Positions 7,995 through 16,949 of a stretch of 64,000 nt of DNA are shown here, in pieces. The notes beneath the pieces are model-generated. The model did not search any database, was not told the DNA's origin, and was given only the letters and a program-made list of their open reading frames with translations. Each line of letters opens with the position of its first letter. Within the stretch, counting starts at the first letter, position 1. Position numbers and translations under genes: made by a program. The stretch is from JAEULH01 sp963746275 (GTDB lineage: Bacteria; Pseudomonadota; Alphaproteobacteria; Rhodospirillales; Defluviicoccaceae), in NCBI GenBank assembly GCA_963746275.1, contig CAVVAX010000046.1, positions 1 to 64,000 of the forward strand, read 5' to 3'.

Positions 7995-9647
7995 TTAACT
8001 TCCGCAAGAAGCCACTCCATCTTCCTCTGGCCGGTCATGTTGCCCACCCTCTTCTGTTTTGCTACCTTCTATCGCCACAAGAAGCTCCTTTATTTTAAAA
8101 GAAACTAAATCAAAATCGATCGCCAAGGTTCTTACACGCGGAACATCGTCAATATGCGTCTCAGGGAAGGCAAACCCCCTATTGTCCTTCCTCCTAGTCA
8201 TGGCGAACTTGTGGAGGTACTGCCTGGGCGATACGCCGTTAAAAGCGGAAAATACAACAGCATCACATAAGGCTTGAGGATCTCCATCAATCTTAACCAT
8301 AGGCCCATATAGCTCAGCTGTGGCGCTCTTAGGATAAGGTTCGATGTAAACAACTGTAGTAATTCCAGCTGCTATAACGTGCCGTGCGCACATATGGCAC
8401 GGAAATGTCGTGGTATAGAGCGTAGCGCCCTTGATGCTCCGCCCAAGCCTCGCAGCAGAAGCAATTGCATGCATTTCTGCATGAACGACCCTTCCATACT
8501 CCAAAAGCCGGTCCAGCCGGCTCTCTCGTATGAAGCCATCAACATAAACCCCAGAATCAGCGGAGTAGGTACCGAACGCCAACCCTTTAAGATCCTCCAT
8601 TTCTTTTTCAGCATACTCTTCTCTCAGCCATCCTTGGTTGCGCAATCTCTTAATCACGTCAGAAAAGATTTCCAGCTTGGCTATGGCAGATGCATCATGG
8701 CCTACCTTGTAGTCCCGGTTGTCATACCGCGGCTGCAACGCCGTGTCGTGCCACACGGCGCCGCCCCCCTGAAGCGGAACCTCGTTGCAACCTTCCGCAA
8801 TTACATCACCTTCCGCACTTAGGATGACCGCACCCACCTGCCTGGATAGATCGGCAGATCGTAACGCTACGGCGTGCGCAAGGCAGAGCCCGTATTCGTC
8901 ACGAGAGGGGGTTATAAAGGGAGCGCCAAATATTAATCTGATGAACCTGTCGATGTTCGTGGCCAAAAAGTCGTCCTGTTGGACGAAGAAGTCTCCGCGG
9001 TGAAAAAGTAGCCCCACCCTCTACCCGAAAGGTTGGTCTTCCTCTGCTTCATCATCCTGAATAATACGTTCAGCACTCTGGGTGTAACTAAGACTAACCG
9101 CAGCATTATGAGATTTTGCTATTCTGTGTGCGAGATTACTTTTTCTTTTGTGCCGAGGCTCGTATACAGAAACAAGAAAAAACGCGTCACCACATACTTC
9201 CCGTAGCAGGTCGCACTCTTCTGGCCTTTTCAGAGAGTTAAAAATGAAGGCCGTCCTTCGGAGGGGAACGTTTTCGTCGCCAGACTTTGTTTTATTTGCG
9301 GTTCTCCGTATGCTTCTAACCTTTGCCAGGCCCAGACGCACAACGGCATCGTTTGCACTGATCTTCTTGCAAAGGTTATTGCCCGCGTCCATAGCTAGCC
9401 TAATCCTTCGCTCTTCGAACCCGCCCCATTCCTTTTGAAGGAGGTTGTCGCGGTCTCGCAGGATTTCGCTTAGCCGGATCGTGTGGACGGCATAATCTCT
9501 GGCTCTTAGCGATCCCGTGAGCGCACCGAGCGCGGTCTCCAGATCGGTGCCCGCAGGACCAACGAGGGCGAAAAATAGCTCTGGTCCCACGGCTACGGGC
9601 GGCGGGGGAGCTTTAGCAGAATCCCCTTGCTGATCCACCATCGTCAC
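7995..9647 (-). pseudogene. anti-phage dCTP deaminase (P-loop + cytidine/deoxycytidylate deaminase), interrupted by an in-frame amber codon
   Basis: The first 208 codons carry a degenerate P-loop nucleoside-kinase-like domain (FFALVGPAGTDLETAL). After a TAG at 9021-9023 the same frame continues for 341 codons with the zinc deaminase motifs HAEMHAI and PCHMCARHVI. This layout and the ~550-residue length match the anti-phage dCTP deaminases, which deplete dCTP during infection. The stop falls at ...DEAEEDQPFG*RV, where a Gln is likely (CAG to TAG). No frame change is needed. GTG 9647 or ATG 9641 is the start. The gene is clearly AT-richer than its neighbours, suggesting transfer. The product may be two polypeptides, truncated, or full length if the stop is an error or suppressed. 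Confidence 0.85.
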
Positions 9648-9844
9648 GTGTTCATCAATGACGTGGGCCTTTAGACATCAGTCCTCCTGCGCATATAGAA
9701 ACACCACAGGAGCCTCCGGTTTCAGCAGAAGTTTCGTCTTTTGCAAGACATGCGTCCAGTCCGATGCTGCGCGCAGCACGCGTATGTGCATCGGGGGGAG
9801 TCCAGCGTCCTGACGCTGCTCTTGCGCGCGCAAACGCGTGTGGT

Positions 9845-10708
9845 TCAGCTGCCGGCTGCGGCGGCGGCGAACGCGATGACCTCGTGGCGCTGGCGGCCGA
9901 GCGCCTCGACGCCACAATTGAGCACGTCGCCGGCACGCAGGTAGCGGGGCGGCTTGCAGCCCATGCCGACGCCGGCGGGCGTGCCGGTGGCGATCACGTC
10001 GCCGGGCAGCAGCGTCATGAACTGGCTGATGTGGCTGACCAGGTAAGCGACGGGAAAAATCATCTGTGCGGTGTTCGAGTTCTGGCGGCGCTCGCCGTTG
10101 AGGTCGCACCAGAGGTCGAGGTCCTGCGGGTCAGGAACCTCGTCCGGGGTCACCAGCCACGGCCCCAGCGGGCCGAAGCCGTCGGCGCTCTTGCCCTTGA
10201 TGAACTGCCCGCCCCGCTCCTTCTGGAAGGCGCGTTCCGAGACGTCGTTGATCACCGCGTAGCCGGCGACAACATCCAGCGCCCGCTCCTCGTCGACGTA
10301 GGCAGCGCGGCTGCCGATGATCACCGCAAGCTCGACCTCCCAGTCGGTCTTCTCCGAGCCGCGCGGCAGCATGATCGGGTCGTTGGGGCCGCTGAGCGAG
10401 GTGATCGCCTTGGAGAACAGCATGGGATCCGAGCGGACCGTGGCCCCAGTCTCTTCCGCATGCTCGCGATAGTTCAGGCCGATGGCCAGGATCTTGCCGA
10501 TGCCGGCGACGGGAGGGCCGAGCCGGGAGATGCCTTCAACGAGAGGCAGGGTCGCAGGATCCATGGCGGCCAGCCGGCGGAGTCGGTCGGGCGCCAGCAC
10601 CTCGCCGGCGATGTCGCCAACCTGGGTCGAAAGATCGCGGATGTGGCCGGCATCGTCCACCAAGCCCGGTTTCTCGCTGCCCTTTGGCCCGTAGCGCACC
10701 AGCTTCAT
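9845..10708 (-). CDS. fumarylacetoacetate hydrolase (FAH) family protein
   Basis: The 287-residue protein starts MKLVRYGPKGSEKPGLVDD and has the FAH fold motifs IGLNYREHAEETG, DWEVELAVIIG with metal-binding acidic residues, GYAVINDVSERAFQ and LPGDVIATGTPAGVGMG. Members act as ureidoglycolate lyases, hydratases or acylpyruvases; the substrate cannot be assigned. It is a single gene with no catabolic neighbours. Confidence 0.9.
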   Translation of the reverse strand: MKLVRYGPKGSEKPGLVDDAGHIRDLSTQVGDIAGEVLAPDRLRRLAAMDPATLPLVEGISRLGPPVAGIGKILAIGLNYREHAEETGATVRSDPMLFSKAITSLSGPNDPIMLPRGSEKTDWEVELAVIIGSRAAYVDEERALDVVAGYAVINDVSERAFQKERGGQFIKGKSADGFGPLGPWLVTPDEVPDPQDLDLWCDLNGERRQNSNTAQMIFPVAYLVSHISQFMTLLPGDVIATGTPAGVGMGCKPPRYLRAGDVLNCGVEALGRQRHEVIAFAAAAAGS

Positions 10709-10931
10709 CGGTCAATCCTTTCCTTCCTCGGCACATGGCTTGAGCGTAGCCGGATCGGGAGCGGCGTCAACGCTGCGAACCGTCCCCAATCGGCCCCCAC
10801 GCCGCTCGCCCGCCGGCATGTAGATCGAAGACTTTGCGAGTATATCCGGCGCATCTTACCGACAGTATGGCGTTTAGGCTGAAGCCGCGCCGCGCCGTAT
10901 AATAACGGCGACTTTAAGCAGCAAAGCGTAC

Positions 10932-11594
10932 ATGGCCGCGCAGCTCTTGGCGGTCCCGAGGATGCGGATGTTTCTCTTGAACAACGCCTGGCGGGCGTTT
11001 CGCCGCAATGAGCGTGGCTCGCCGGTCATGGAGTTCGCGATCGCCGGGCCGGTGTTCTTCCTCTTGGTCTGCGCCATCGTCGAGTTCGGCCTGGTCATGT
11101 TCGTCACGGTGCTGATGGAGAGCAGCCTGCGGGATGCATCGCGCTATGGTGTCACCGGCCAGCTCCCCGATGGCGCTTCGACGATGAGCGAGCGCGAGGC
11201 CTACATCCGTGAGCTCGTCGAGGACCGCACCCTGGGGCTGGTCGACTTCGACAAGGCCGTCCTGGATATCCGCAGCTACCCGACCTTCGACGACGTCGCC
11301 CAGGGCGAAACCTTCGTCGACGGCAATGCCAACGGCAAGTACGACAGCGGCGAAACCTTTAAGGACTGCAACGCCAACGGCAAACGCGACGAGGACCGAG
11401 GCACCTCCGGCCCGGGCGAGTCTGGCGCGGTCGTGCTGTACCGGGTGCGCTACGACTGGCCGCTGATCACGCCCATGGTGGGCAAGGTCATCGGCAAGGA
11501 TGGCAAGTTCCCGCTCAGCGCCAGCGTCGCCGTGCGCAACGAGCCGTGGAACCCATCACTCGACGGCACGGAGCCCAAGCCGTGCACGCTCTGA
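10932..11594 (+). CDS. TadE-like pilus assembly protein with calcium-loop-like repeats
   Basis: After a basic N terminus, residues about 29-55 form the TadE membrane helix (GSPVMEFAIAGPVFFLLVCA). The exported part contains two short acidic repeats (DGNANGKYDSGE and DCNANGKRDED) resembling dockerin or type-3 thrombospondin calcium loops, followed by a hydrophobic VLYRVRYDWPLITPM segment typical of TadE. It is paired with a second TadE-like gene and is likely a minor pseudopilin of a Tad system encoded elsewhere. Confidence 0.85.
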   Translation: MAAQLLAVPRMRMFLLNNAWRAFRRNERGSPVMEFAIAGPVFFLLVCAIVEFGLVMFVTVLMESSLRDASRYGVTGQLPDGASTMSEREAYIRELVEDRTLGLVDFDKAVLDIRSYPTFDDVAQGETFVDGNANGKYDSGETFKDCNANGKRDEDRGTSGPGESGAVVLYRVRYDWPLITPMVGKVIGKDGKFPLSASVAVRNEPWNPSLDGTEPKPCTL

Positions 11595-12160
11595 GCCGAA
11601 TCGCCGGCGCGTGTCGGCGACATAGGGCGCGGCTTGGCTCTGGCGAGGGCGGCAACTTCATAATCGAGTTCGCCGTGGCCCTGCCGGTGCTGCTCGTGCT
11701 GCTGCTAACCGGGATCGAGTTCGCCCGCTTCGTACTGGTCAACCAGAAGGTGGAGCGCACCTCCGCGAGCCTTGCCGACCTGGTCGCCCAGTCGGCGGTG
11801 ATCACCGAAGGCGGCATGAGCAACCTGTTCCAGGCGGCGAGGTTCGTCATTGAGCCGTTCGACGTGCCGCGGCAGGGAAGGCTCATCGTCACCTCCATCG
11901 CCGCCGCCGGCGGGCCGGCACGGATCAGGTGGCAGCGCAGCTACGGCGAAGGTACCGGCAGCAGCGAGCTCGGCATGGAAGGCGCGATCGCCAGCCTGCC
12001 GGACGGGCTCGTCGTCCGCGACGGCGAGAACGTCATCCTCTGCGAGGTCTTCTTCCGCTACCGGCCGATGGTCTTCCAGGAGATCATCGAGGAGACGACG
12101 GTCCACCGCTTCGCCGTGTTCCGGCCGCGTTACGGCTCGCTCGACACGATCTATCCCTGA
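11582..12160 (+). CDS. TadE-like pilus assembly protein (second copy)
   Basis: GTG 11582 overlaps the stop region of the preceding TadE-like gene; a GTG at 11546 is an alternative. Residues about 28-50 form the TadE helix (GGNFIIEFAVALPVLLVLLL), with Glu after the Phe as in prepilin-like proteins, followed by FARFVLVNQKVERTSASLADL and a compact exported domain. It is co-transcribed with the first copy. No tad ATPase or peptidase is in view. Confidence 0.85.
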   Translation: MHALSRIAGACRRHRARLGSGEGGNFIIEFAVALPVLLVLLLTGIEFARFVLVNQKVERTSASLADLVAQSAVITEGGMSNLFQAARFVIEPFDVPRQGRLIVTSIAAAGGPARIRWQRSYGEGTGSSELGMEGAIASLPDGLVVRDGENVILCEVFFRYRPMVFQEIIEETTVHRFAVFRPRYGSLDTIYP

Positions 12161-12239
12161 GCCGGGGCCTAGGCGCGGCTTACAGTGCGCTTACCTTGCA
12201 CTTTTTGCCCCGTTTAGGTATAGGATCCTATCAGAGGGG

Positions 12240-12460
12240 CTCCTCACCCTCCCGCTCCGCGGGTCGCTGCCTCTCCCGCTACGCGGGCGAGCGGGTCGGT
12301 GTACCTTAAGCGGGTCCGGGCCTCTACGCGAGCAGCGAACGCACGCGGAGGCAGGATCTACCGCCGCCTTTACTCTCTCCCGCTCCGCCGGAGAGGAATG
12401 TGTTGCGCCCAGCTTTCTCTCCCTCTCCCGCTTGCGGGAGAGGGTCGGGGCGAGGGGGTC
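12240..12460. repeat. cluster of REP-like palindromes (family B)
   Basis: The 388-bp gap between the TadE pair and the patatin gene holds several copies of a CTCTCCCGC...GCGGGAGAG palindrome. The best is a perfect 11-bp stem CCCTCTCCCGC / GCGGGAGAGGG at 12421-12444 with a 2-base loop. Related copies occur near 25.1 and 41.67 kb. I see no gene in this stretch. Confidence 0.7.
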
Positions 12461-12548
12461 CTTTTTTCGTTTCGGCTGATCCGGCGGCGCGAGCGTATTT
12501 CCGCCCGCGCCGGGCGTGCCGCCCGATTTTATTGAGGTCATTCAAGTC

Positions 12549-14324
12549 ATGATGTTGCGAAAGCCGCAGGCGCGGACCTTCGAGGTCGGCCTGGTGATGG
12601 CCGGCGCCGTGTCCGCGGGTTCCTATACCGCCGGCGTGATCGATTTCCTGCTTCAGGCCCTGGACTCCTGGGAGCAGGCCAAGCGGGCCGGGGCCGATGT
12701 ACCCGACCATAACGTACAGATCCGGGCGGCGGCCGGAAGCTCGGCTGGCGGCATCATCTCGGCGCTGACGGGGATGATTCCCTTCACCGGCCATCACCCC
12801 ATCCGCGACTTGGCGACGGCGCCGACAGCGGCGGCGCCGGCCAATGCCGAGCGCAACCTGCTCTATCGCTCCTGGGTACGCGACATCGACGTCCGCATGC
12901 TGCTGCAGACCGGCGACATCCGTGGCGACGCGGGCATCGTGCCGTCGCTGCTGGACGGCACCGGGATCGCCGCTGTGGCCGACAGCGCCGTCGCCAGCGT
13001 CCGCGCCGCGATCGCCGCCGGCCACTGCCCGAAGAGCCCCGGCTACTTCGCCAACCCTCTGCAAGTCTACCTCTCCCTGACCAACCTTCGCGGCCTGCCC
13101 TACGTCATCGAGATGGTCACCGCTGGCGGCGTTCGTGGCCACCGCGTTACCTGCCACGCCGACTTCGCCCACTTCGCCGTGCTCGGCGCCGGCGCCGGCG
13201 AGGCCGAGCCGCTGCCGGTGGGAGTGCATCCGGTGAACTGGCCGGGTACGGCCGGCAAACACCGGGTCGACGGCTGGGGGGACCTGCGCGACGCCGCGCT
13301 CGCAACCTCCGCCTTTCCCGGCGGCCTGCCGGCGCGCGCGTTTTCCAACCTTCCAGCTTTCTACCAAGCCGCGCCGTGGTGCGTCCCCGCAGGTGCGAGG
13401 ACCAACGCCAGCCCAGTCATCAACCTCGACGTGGACTGCGCACCGGAACGTCCTTACGAGTTCTGGTGCGTCGACGGCGGGCTGATCAACAACGAGCCGG
13501 TGGAGTTCGCCCGCATCGCCCTTGCCGGCGGGCGCGACGTGCACAACGCCCGCGATCCCAGGCAGTGCGACCGGGCGGTGCTGATGATCGATCCGCTGCC
13601 CGACGACGAATGCCGCGCCGATCCGGGAATTGGCGCCGCTCCGGACATGGTCGAGGCGCTGTTCTCGATGTTCTCAACGCTTCGCCGCCAGGCCCGCTTC
13701 AACCCGCAGGAGGTGATGCTGGCGATGCACGAGGACGTGCACAGCCGTTTCCTCGTCTCGCCGCTACGCCCGGAGAAGACCGGGTCACAGACGGCCCTGG
13801 CCTCGGTCGGGCTCGGCGGCTTCGCCGGCTTCCTCCACGAGGAGCTCAGGATGCACGACTTCCAGCTCGGCCGGCGCAACTGCCAGAAGTTCCTGCGCGA
13901 CCACTTCGTCGTCCACGTTGAGAACCCGATCGTGGTGCCGTGGATCGAGCGGGCGCAGGCCACGGGCCAGGACCTCACCGAGCACCATCCGCGTATCCGC
14001 CGGACGAATGGCAGCCACGCCATCGACCGCGAGTTCGTCCAGTTGATCCCGCTGGTTGGCGAGGCGCGCGAGCCGGTTCCGCTACGGCCTTGGCCGAAAC
14101 TCGACCCGCGGGCGCTCGAGCCGGTGCTGGGACTGATCGAGCGGCGGGCGGCGGTGATCATGCCGGAGCTCGTCCGCGGCCTGCTCAAGCGCATCCGCAT
14201 CGACGATGGCCTGTTCGTCAACAAAATGCTGCGCCTGGTGGCGAGCTGCATGATCCGCGACAAGTTGACCCAGGCGGCGGCCGCGGCGATCAAGGCCGAC
14301 CTCCGCCAGCGCGCGCTGGTGTAG
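12549..14324 (+). CDS. patatin-like phospholipase family protein
   Basis: The 591-residue protein begins with a glycine-rich oxyanion segment (GLVMAGAVSAGSYTAGV), then the GxSxG serine motif AAGSSAGG near residue 63, and the catalytic Asp in WCVDGGLINNEPVEF near residue 313. Together these make the Ser-Asp dyad of patatin lipases. There is a long C-terminal extension without clear homology. Two adjacent ATGs (12549, 12552) can serve as start. No signal peptide is visible. Confidence 0.88.
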   Translation: MMLRKPQARTFEVGLVMAGAVSAGSYTAGVIDFLLQALDSWEQAKRAGADVPDHNVQIRAAAGSSAGGIISALTGMIPFTGHHPIRDLATAPTAAAPANAERNLLYRSWVRDIDVRMLLQTGDIRGDAGIVPSLLDGTGIAAVADSAVASVRAAIAAGHCPKSPGYFANPLQVYLSLTNLRGLPYVIEMVTAGGVRGHRVTCHADFAHFAVLGAGAGEAEPLPVGVHPVNWPGTAGKHRVDGWGDLRDAALATSAFPGGLPARAFSNLPAFYQAAPWCVPAGARTNASPVINLDVDCAPERPYEFWCVDGGLINNEPVEFARIALAGGRDVHNARDPRQCDRAVLMIDPLPDDECRADPGIGAAPDMVEALFSMFSTLRRQARFNPQEVMLAMHEDVHSRFLVSPLRPEKTGSQTALASVGLGGFAGFLHEELRMHDFQLGRRNCQKFLRDHFVVHVENPIVVPWIERAQATGQDLTEHHPRIRRTNGSHAIDREFVQLIPLVGEAREPVPLRPWPKLDPRALEPVLGLIERRAAVIMPELVRGLLKRIRIDDGLFVNKMLRLVASCMIRDKLTQAAAAAIKADLRQRALV

Positions 14325-14369
14325 CCCGCCACCGGCCCGGCGCGGTACCTATCCTTCAAGTACAGCATC

Positions 14370-15562
14370 TCATCGTGTATTGACAGCAATCGCCGTGGAT
14401 GGCCGATGTAGCGTTCCGCGCGGGACGCAGATCATCTTGTGCACCGTCCCTTCTGCGTCCTCGTCGCCGACGTACTCGGGGCGCAGCAGGCTCGGCGAGA
14501 TTTTGGATCCGGCCCAGATGTTGTGGAGCTGCAGCCAGTCGTCGACGGCCGGGTTGACCTGCTCGGCAGGGTTGGGCGGCAGCATCCCCTCGTTCATTCC
14601 GGCGTAGGGATAGTCCCTGCAGGCGCGGAAGCGGTGGATCGAGTCGTAGATGATCGCCTCGACGCCGGCCTGCAGTAGCGCCGGAATCATCCGCACGTGG
14701 AAGGCGGTCTCCGGCGGGAATATTACCGTTGAGGCCTCGACGCCGAAGGCGTCGCGGATGATCCGCCGGTGCCATTCGATCTGCTTGACGATGTTGCGCG
14801 CCGGGATCAGGGCCATCAGCGGGTGGTAGAAGCCGAAGGCGCTGAAGTCGCAACGCGGATGCCCGAGCGCGGTCTTCTCCTGCGCGCTGGCGCGGAGCGC
14901 GCCGTTCCACCCGGAGAAGGCGCCGCCGCACAGCCCGTCGCGGGCGCAGCGGTTGAGCTACTCGATCAGCGAGCCGGACCAACTCGTCGACAGGCCGGCA
15001 TGTGGCAGGCCGGCTTGCGCGTACTGGCGCACGGCGGCGGGGACGAAGCCGGTGTAGTTGCCGGTCCGCGAGCCGAAGATGCCGTCCTTCTCGCCGTCCC
15101 AGTAGTTGACGTCCGTGGTGTTGTAGTACGGCTGGTGTATGTGCTTGTGGATGCCGAAGTAGAGGGTGATGGCGCCGGCGGCGGCGGCCGCGGCGGCCCG
15201 AGGCGCCGGCTTCGCCGCTTTGACCTGGATCGTGCGGAACGCCTTGATCCACTCGCCGCCGCCGGCGTCGCGCCAGTCGGCCCTGCGGCAGCCCTCGATC
15301 TGCACCCGCACCTCGCCGGCGCCGACTAGCCCGGCCGGCACGTGGACGACGTAGCTCGCCTCGCCGGCCTCGCCCGGCGCTGGCTCTATGGCCTCGCCGC
15401 CGATGACGTGCTGCCGCTTTGGCCGTGGAGGATCACCTGCGGGAAGGGGACTTCGCCGTTGGCCACGATCTCGATCTCGAACTCCGGGTTATTCCGGCTT
15501 GCGGCATCCGCCTCCACCGCTTCAGGGAGGTCGATGCGGATAAACGTGTCGAAGACCTTCAT
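14370..15562 (-). pseudogene. glycoside hydrolase family 57-like protein, broken
   Basis: Starting at ATG 15562 (MKVFDTFIRIDLPEAVEADA), an immunoglobulin-like N-terminal part needs one frame change near 15405. It is followed by the GH57 signature FGIHKHIHQPYY. At 14958 a TAG interrupts ...WSGSLIE*LNRCARDG in the same frame, at a likely Gln. The frame continues through GFYHPLMALIPARNIVKQIE and FPPETAFHVRMIPALLQAG. Near 14420 the expected VPAERYIG appears only after another shift, and homology then ends, so the 3' part is missing. GH57 enzymes act on alpha-glucans. Likely non-functional. Confidence 0.75.
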
Positions 15563-15828
15563 GGCTTTGCTCCCCTGGCGGCGCTCCCGACGAGGTCATA
15601 GCGCGCCCGACAGTGTCGGAACATCCACAAACCTCCAGCTCGACGGCCGGGCTGGCCTGCTTGCGCAGCTCTCGATCGGTTGGCTGGGCGCGGGCGACGA
15701 GCCGTATGCGGATCAAGGCCAAGCCGGATCCGCCGTCATCGGCATCCCGCGTCGGGTTACGCCTGCGGGTCATCCGACCTACCTCACAGGTCGCTTCACG
15801 GCTGGCGATGACGATCGGATCTTAACCG

Positions 15829-15899
15829 CCATCGCCGCGCTCGTTGCGGCGATCCACGTCTGCCATGGACCCGCGGGACAAGCCCGCGGGTGACGAACA
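15829..15899. repeat. dispersed palindromic repeat, copy A2 (full element)
   Basis: Both hairpins are present: CGCCGC...GCGGCG and ACCCGCGGG...CCCGCGGGT, in the orientation opposite to A1 and A3. It sits in the 15563-16131 gap just before a transposase remnant; otherwise I see no gene in that gap. Confidence 0.75.
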
Positions 15900-15910
15900 A
15901 AGAAAACCCA

Positions 15911-16050
15911 CCCTAGCCGCCGCGTTTCGCTGGAACCCGGCGCTCAAAGACCTCTATGAGCGCCTTACCCAGCGGCAAGCCCCACGCTCGCCCTTGTCGC
16001 CTGCACCCGCAAACTCCTCGTCTTCGCCAACGCCGCCCCGCCCGCAGCAC
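15911..16050 (+). mobile_element. remnant of an IS110-like transposase C terminus
   Basis: Translation gives WNPALKDLYERLTQR and, after a one-base shift, LALVACTRKLLVFANA. This resembles the end of IS110/IS116-type transposases. Only about 45 codons remain and no intact element is visible. A second remnant of the same type lies at 59050-59240. Confidence 0.6.
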
Positions 16051-16131
16051 CCCCGCGGACCGAAAAACCGGCCGGTGCTTAATGTTGCTACTCGCAGGTC
16101 GCCTGCGGGGCTCGCGACGACGGTGTCCGCT

Positions 16132-16869
16132 CTACCGCAGCGTCAGGGTCATGTCGACGATCTCGGCGTCGACAGCACCGGGCAGCGTCTCCAACTGCAC
16201 CGCGCGGAACTGTTGCGCTACGGCCAGACCCTGGGTTCCGGTGACGAACAGCCGCCAGGTTGCGGGCAGGCTGCTGCCGGCGCAGTCGAGCTCGAGTTGC
16301 GCCTCGCCGCCGCCGCCGGCCGCGAGGCTGTAGGTGCCGCCGGCTACGGTGCAGTCGGTAACCGCCGCGGTCGAGGTTCCGGGATCATCATCGCCGCCAA
16401 GATCATCGTCGCCACCGAGGCCGCCGCCAACATCATCGCCGCCGAGGCCGTCGCCGCCGGCGTCGGTCATGGTCGTCGCCGTCGTGGAGGCGCGCGCCGT
16501 CGCCGTCGTCTCCACCGGCTCCGGTTCCGGAGCCGCACTTCCGACGCCGATGAAGGTCAGCGTGCCTCCGGCCACTGTGCCGGCAGGGTCGAAGCTGACG
16601 ACGCCGAGAACGGCGGTTGCCCTGGTCCCGCCCGCCGCGACCACGTATTCGCCATCGAGGACGATCTCCCCGCCGCTGGGCAAAGCCGGATCGGGATCGC
16701 CGGTGATGGTGATATCGCTTGGCGGCGCCGCTCCAGTAGCGCTCGTGCCGTTCGTCGCCCTGCCGTTGGTCGCCTCGGCGGCCCCGCCTGCGCCAAGCAG
16801 CGCGAGGACGGCAAGCGAAGCGACGGCCGCCCGCGACCTCATCGACGGCATCTGTGGCATCCGTTTCAT
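16132..16869 (-). CDS. secreted protein with Gly/Asp-rich low-complexity region, unknown function
   Basis: From ATG 16869 the protein begins MKRMPQMPSMRSRAAVASLA and continues into a typical signal peptide ending near GGAAEATNG. The middle has proline-glutamate and threonine-rich linkers and a run of GGD-type repeats (GGDGLGGDDVGGGLGGDDD). The C-terminal part has a TYSLAAGGGGEAQLELDC segment that could be a beta-rich domain. I recognise no family. The repeats suggest a flexible, possibly calcium-binding exported linker. Confidence 0.6.
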   Translation of the reverse strand: MKRMPQMPSMRSRAAVASLAVLALLGAGGAAEATNGRATNGTSATGAAPPSDITITGDPDPALPSGGEIVLDGEYVVAAGGTRATAVLGVVSFDPAGTVAGGTLTFIGVGSAAPEPEPVETTATARASTTATTMTDAGGDGLGGDDVGGGLGGDDDLGGDDDPGTSTAAVTDCTVAGGTYSLAAGGGGEAQLELDCAGSSLPATWRLFVTGTQGLAVAQQFRAVQLETLPGAVDAEIVDMTLTLR

Positions 16870-16949
16870 CCCCCTCTCCGCCGCGGCCGCGACGTCACCC
16901 AAGCCGGGCGCGGTCGACGGCTGCAGTGTTGTCCGATCTTCCTACGCCC

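Noticed and set aside
9678..9791. 37-codon ORF between the FAH gene and dCTP deaminase, minus strand
   Set aside because: No good ribosome site and no recognisable family. Too weak to list as a gene.
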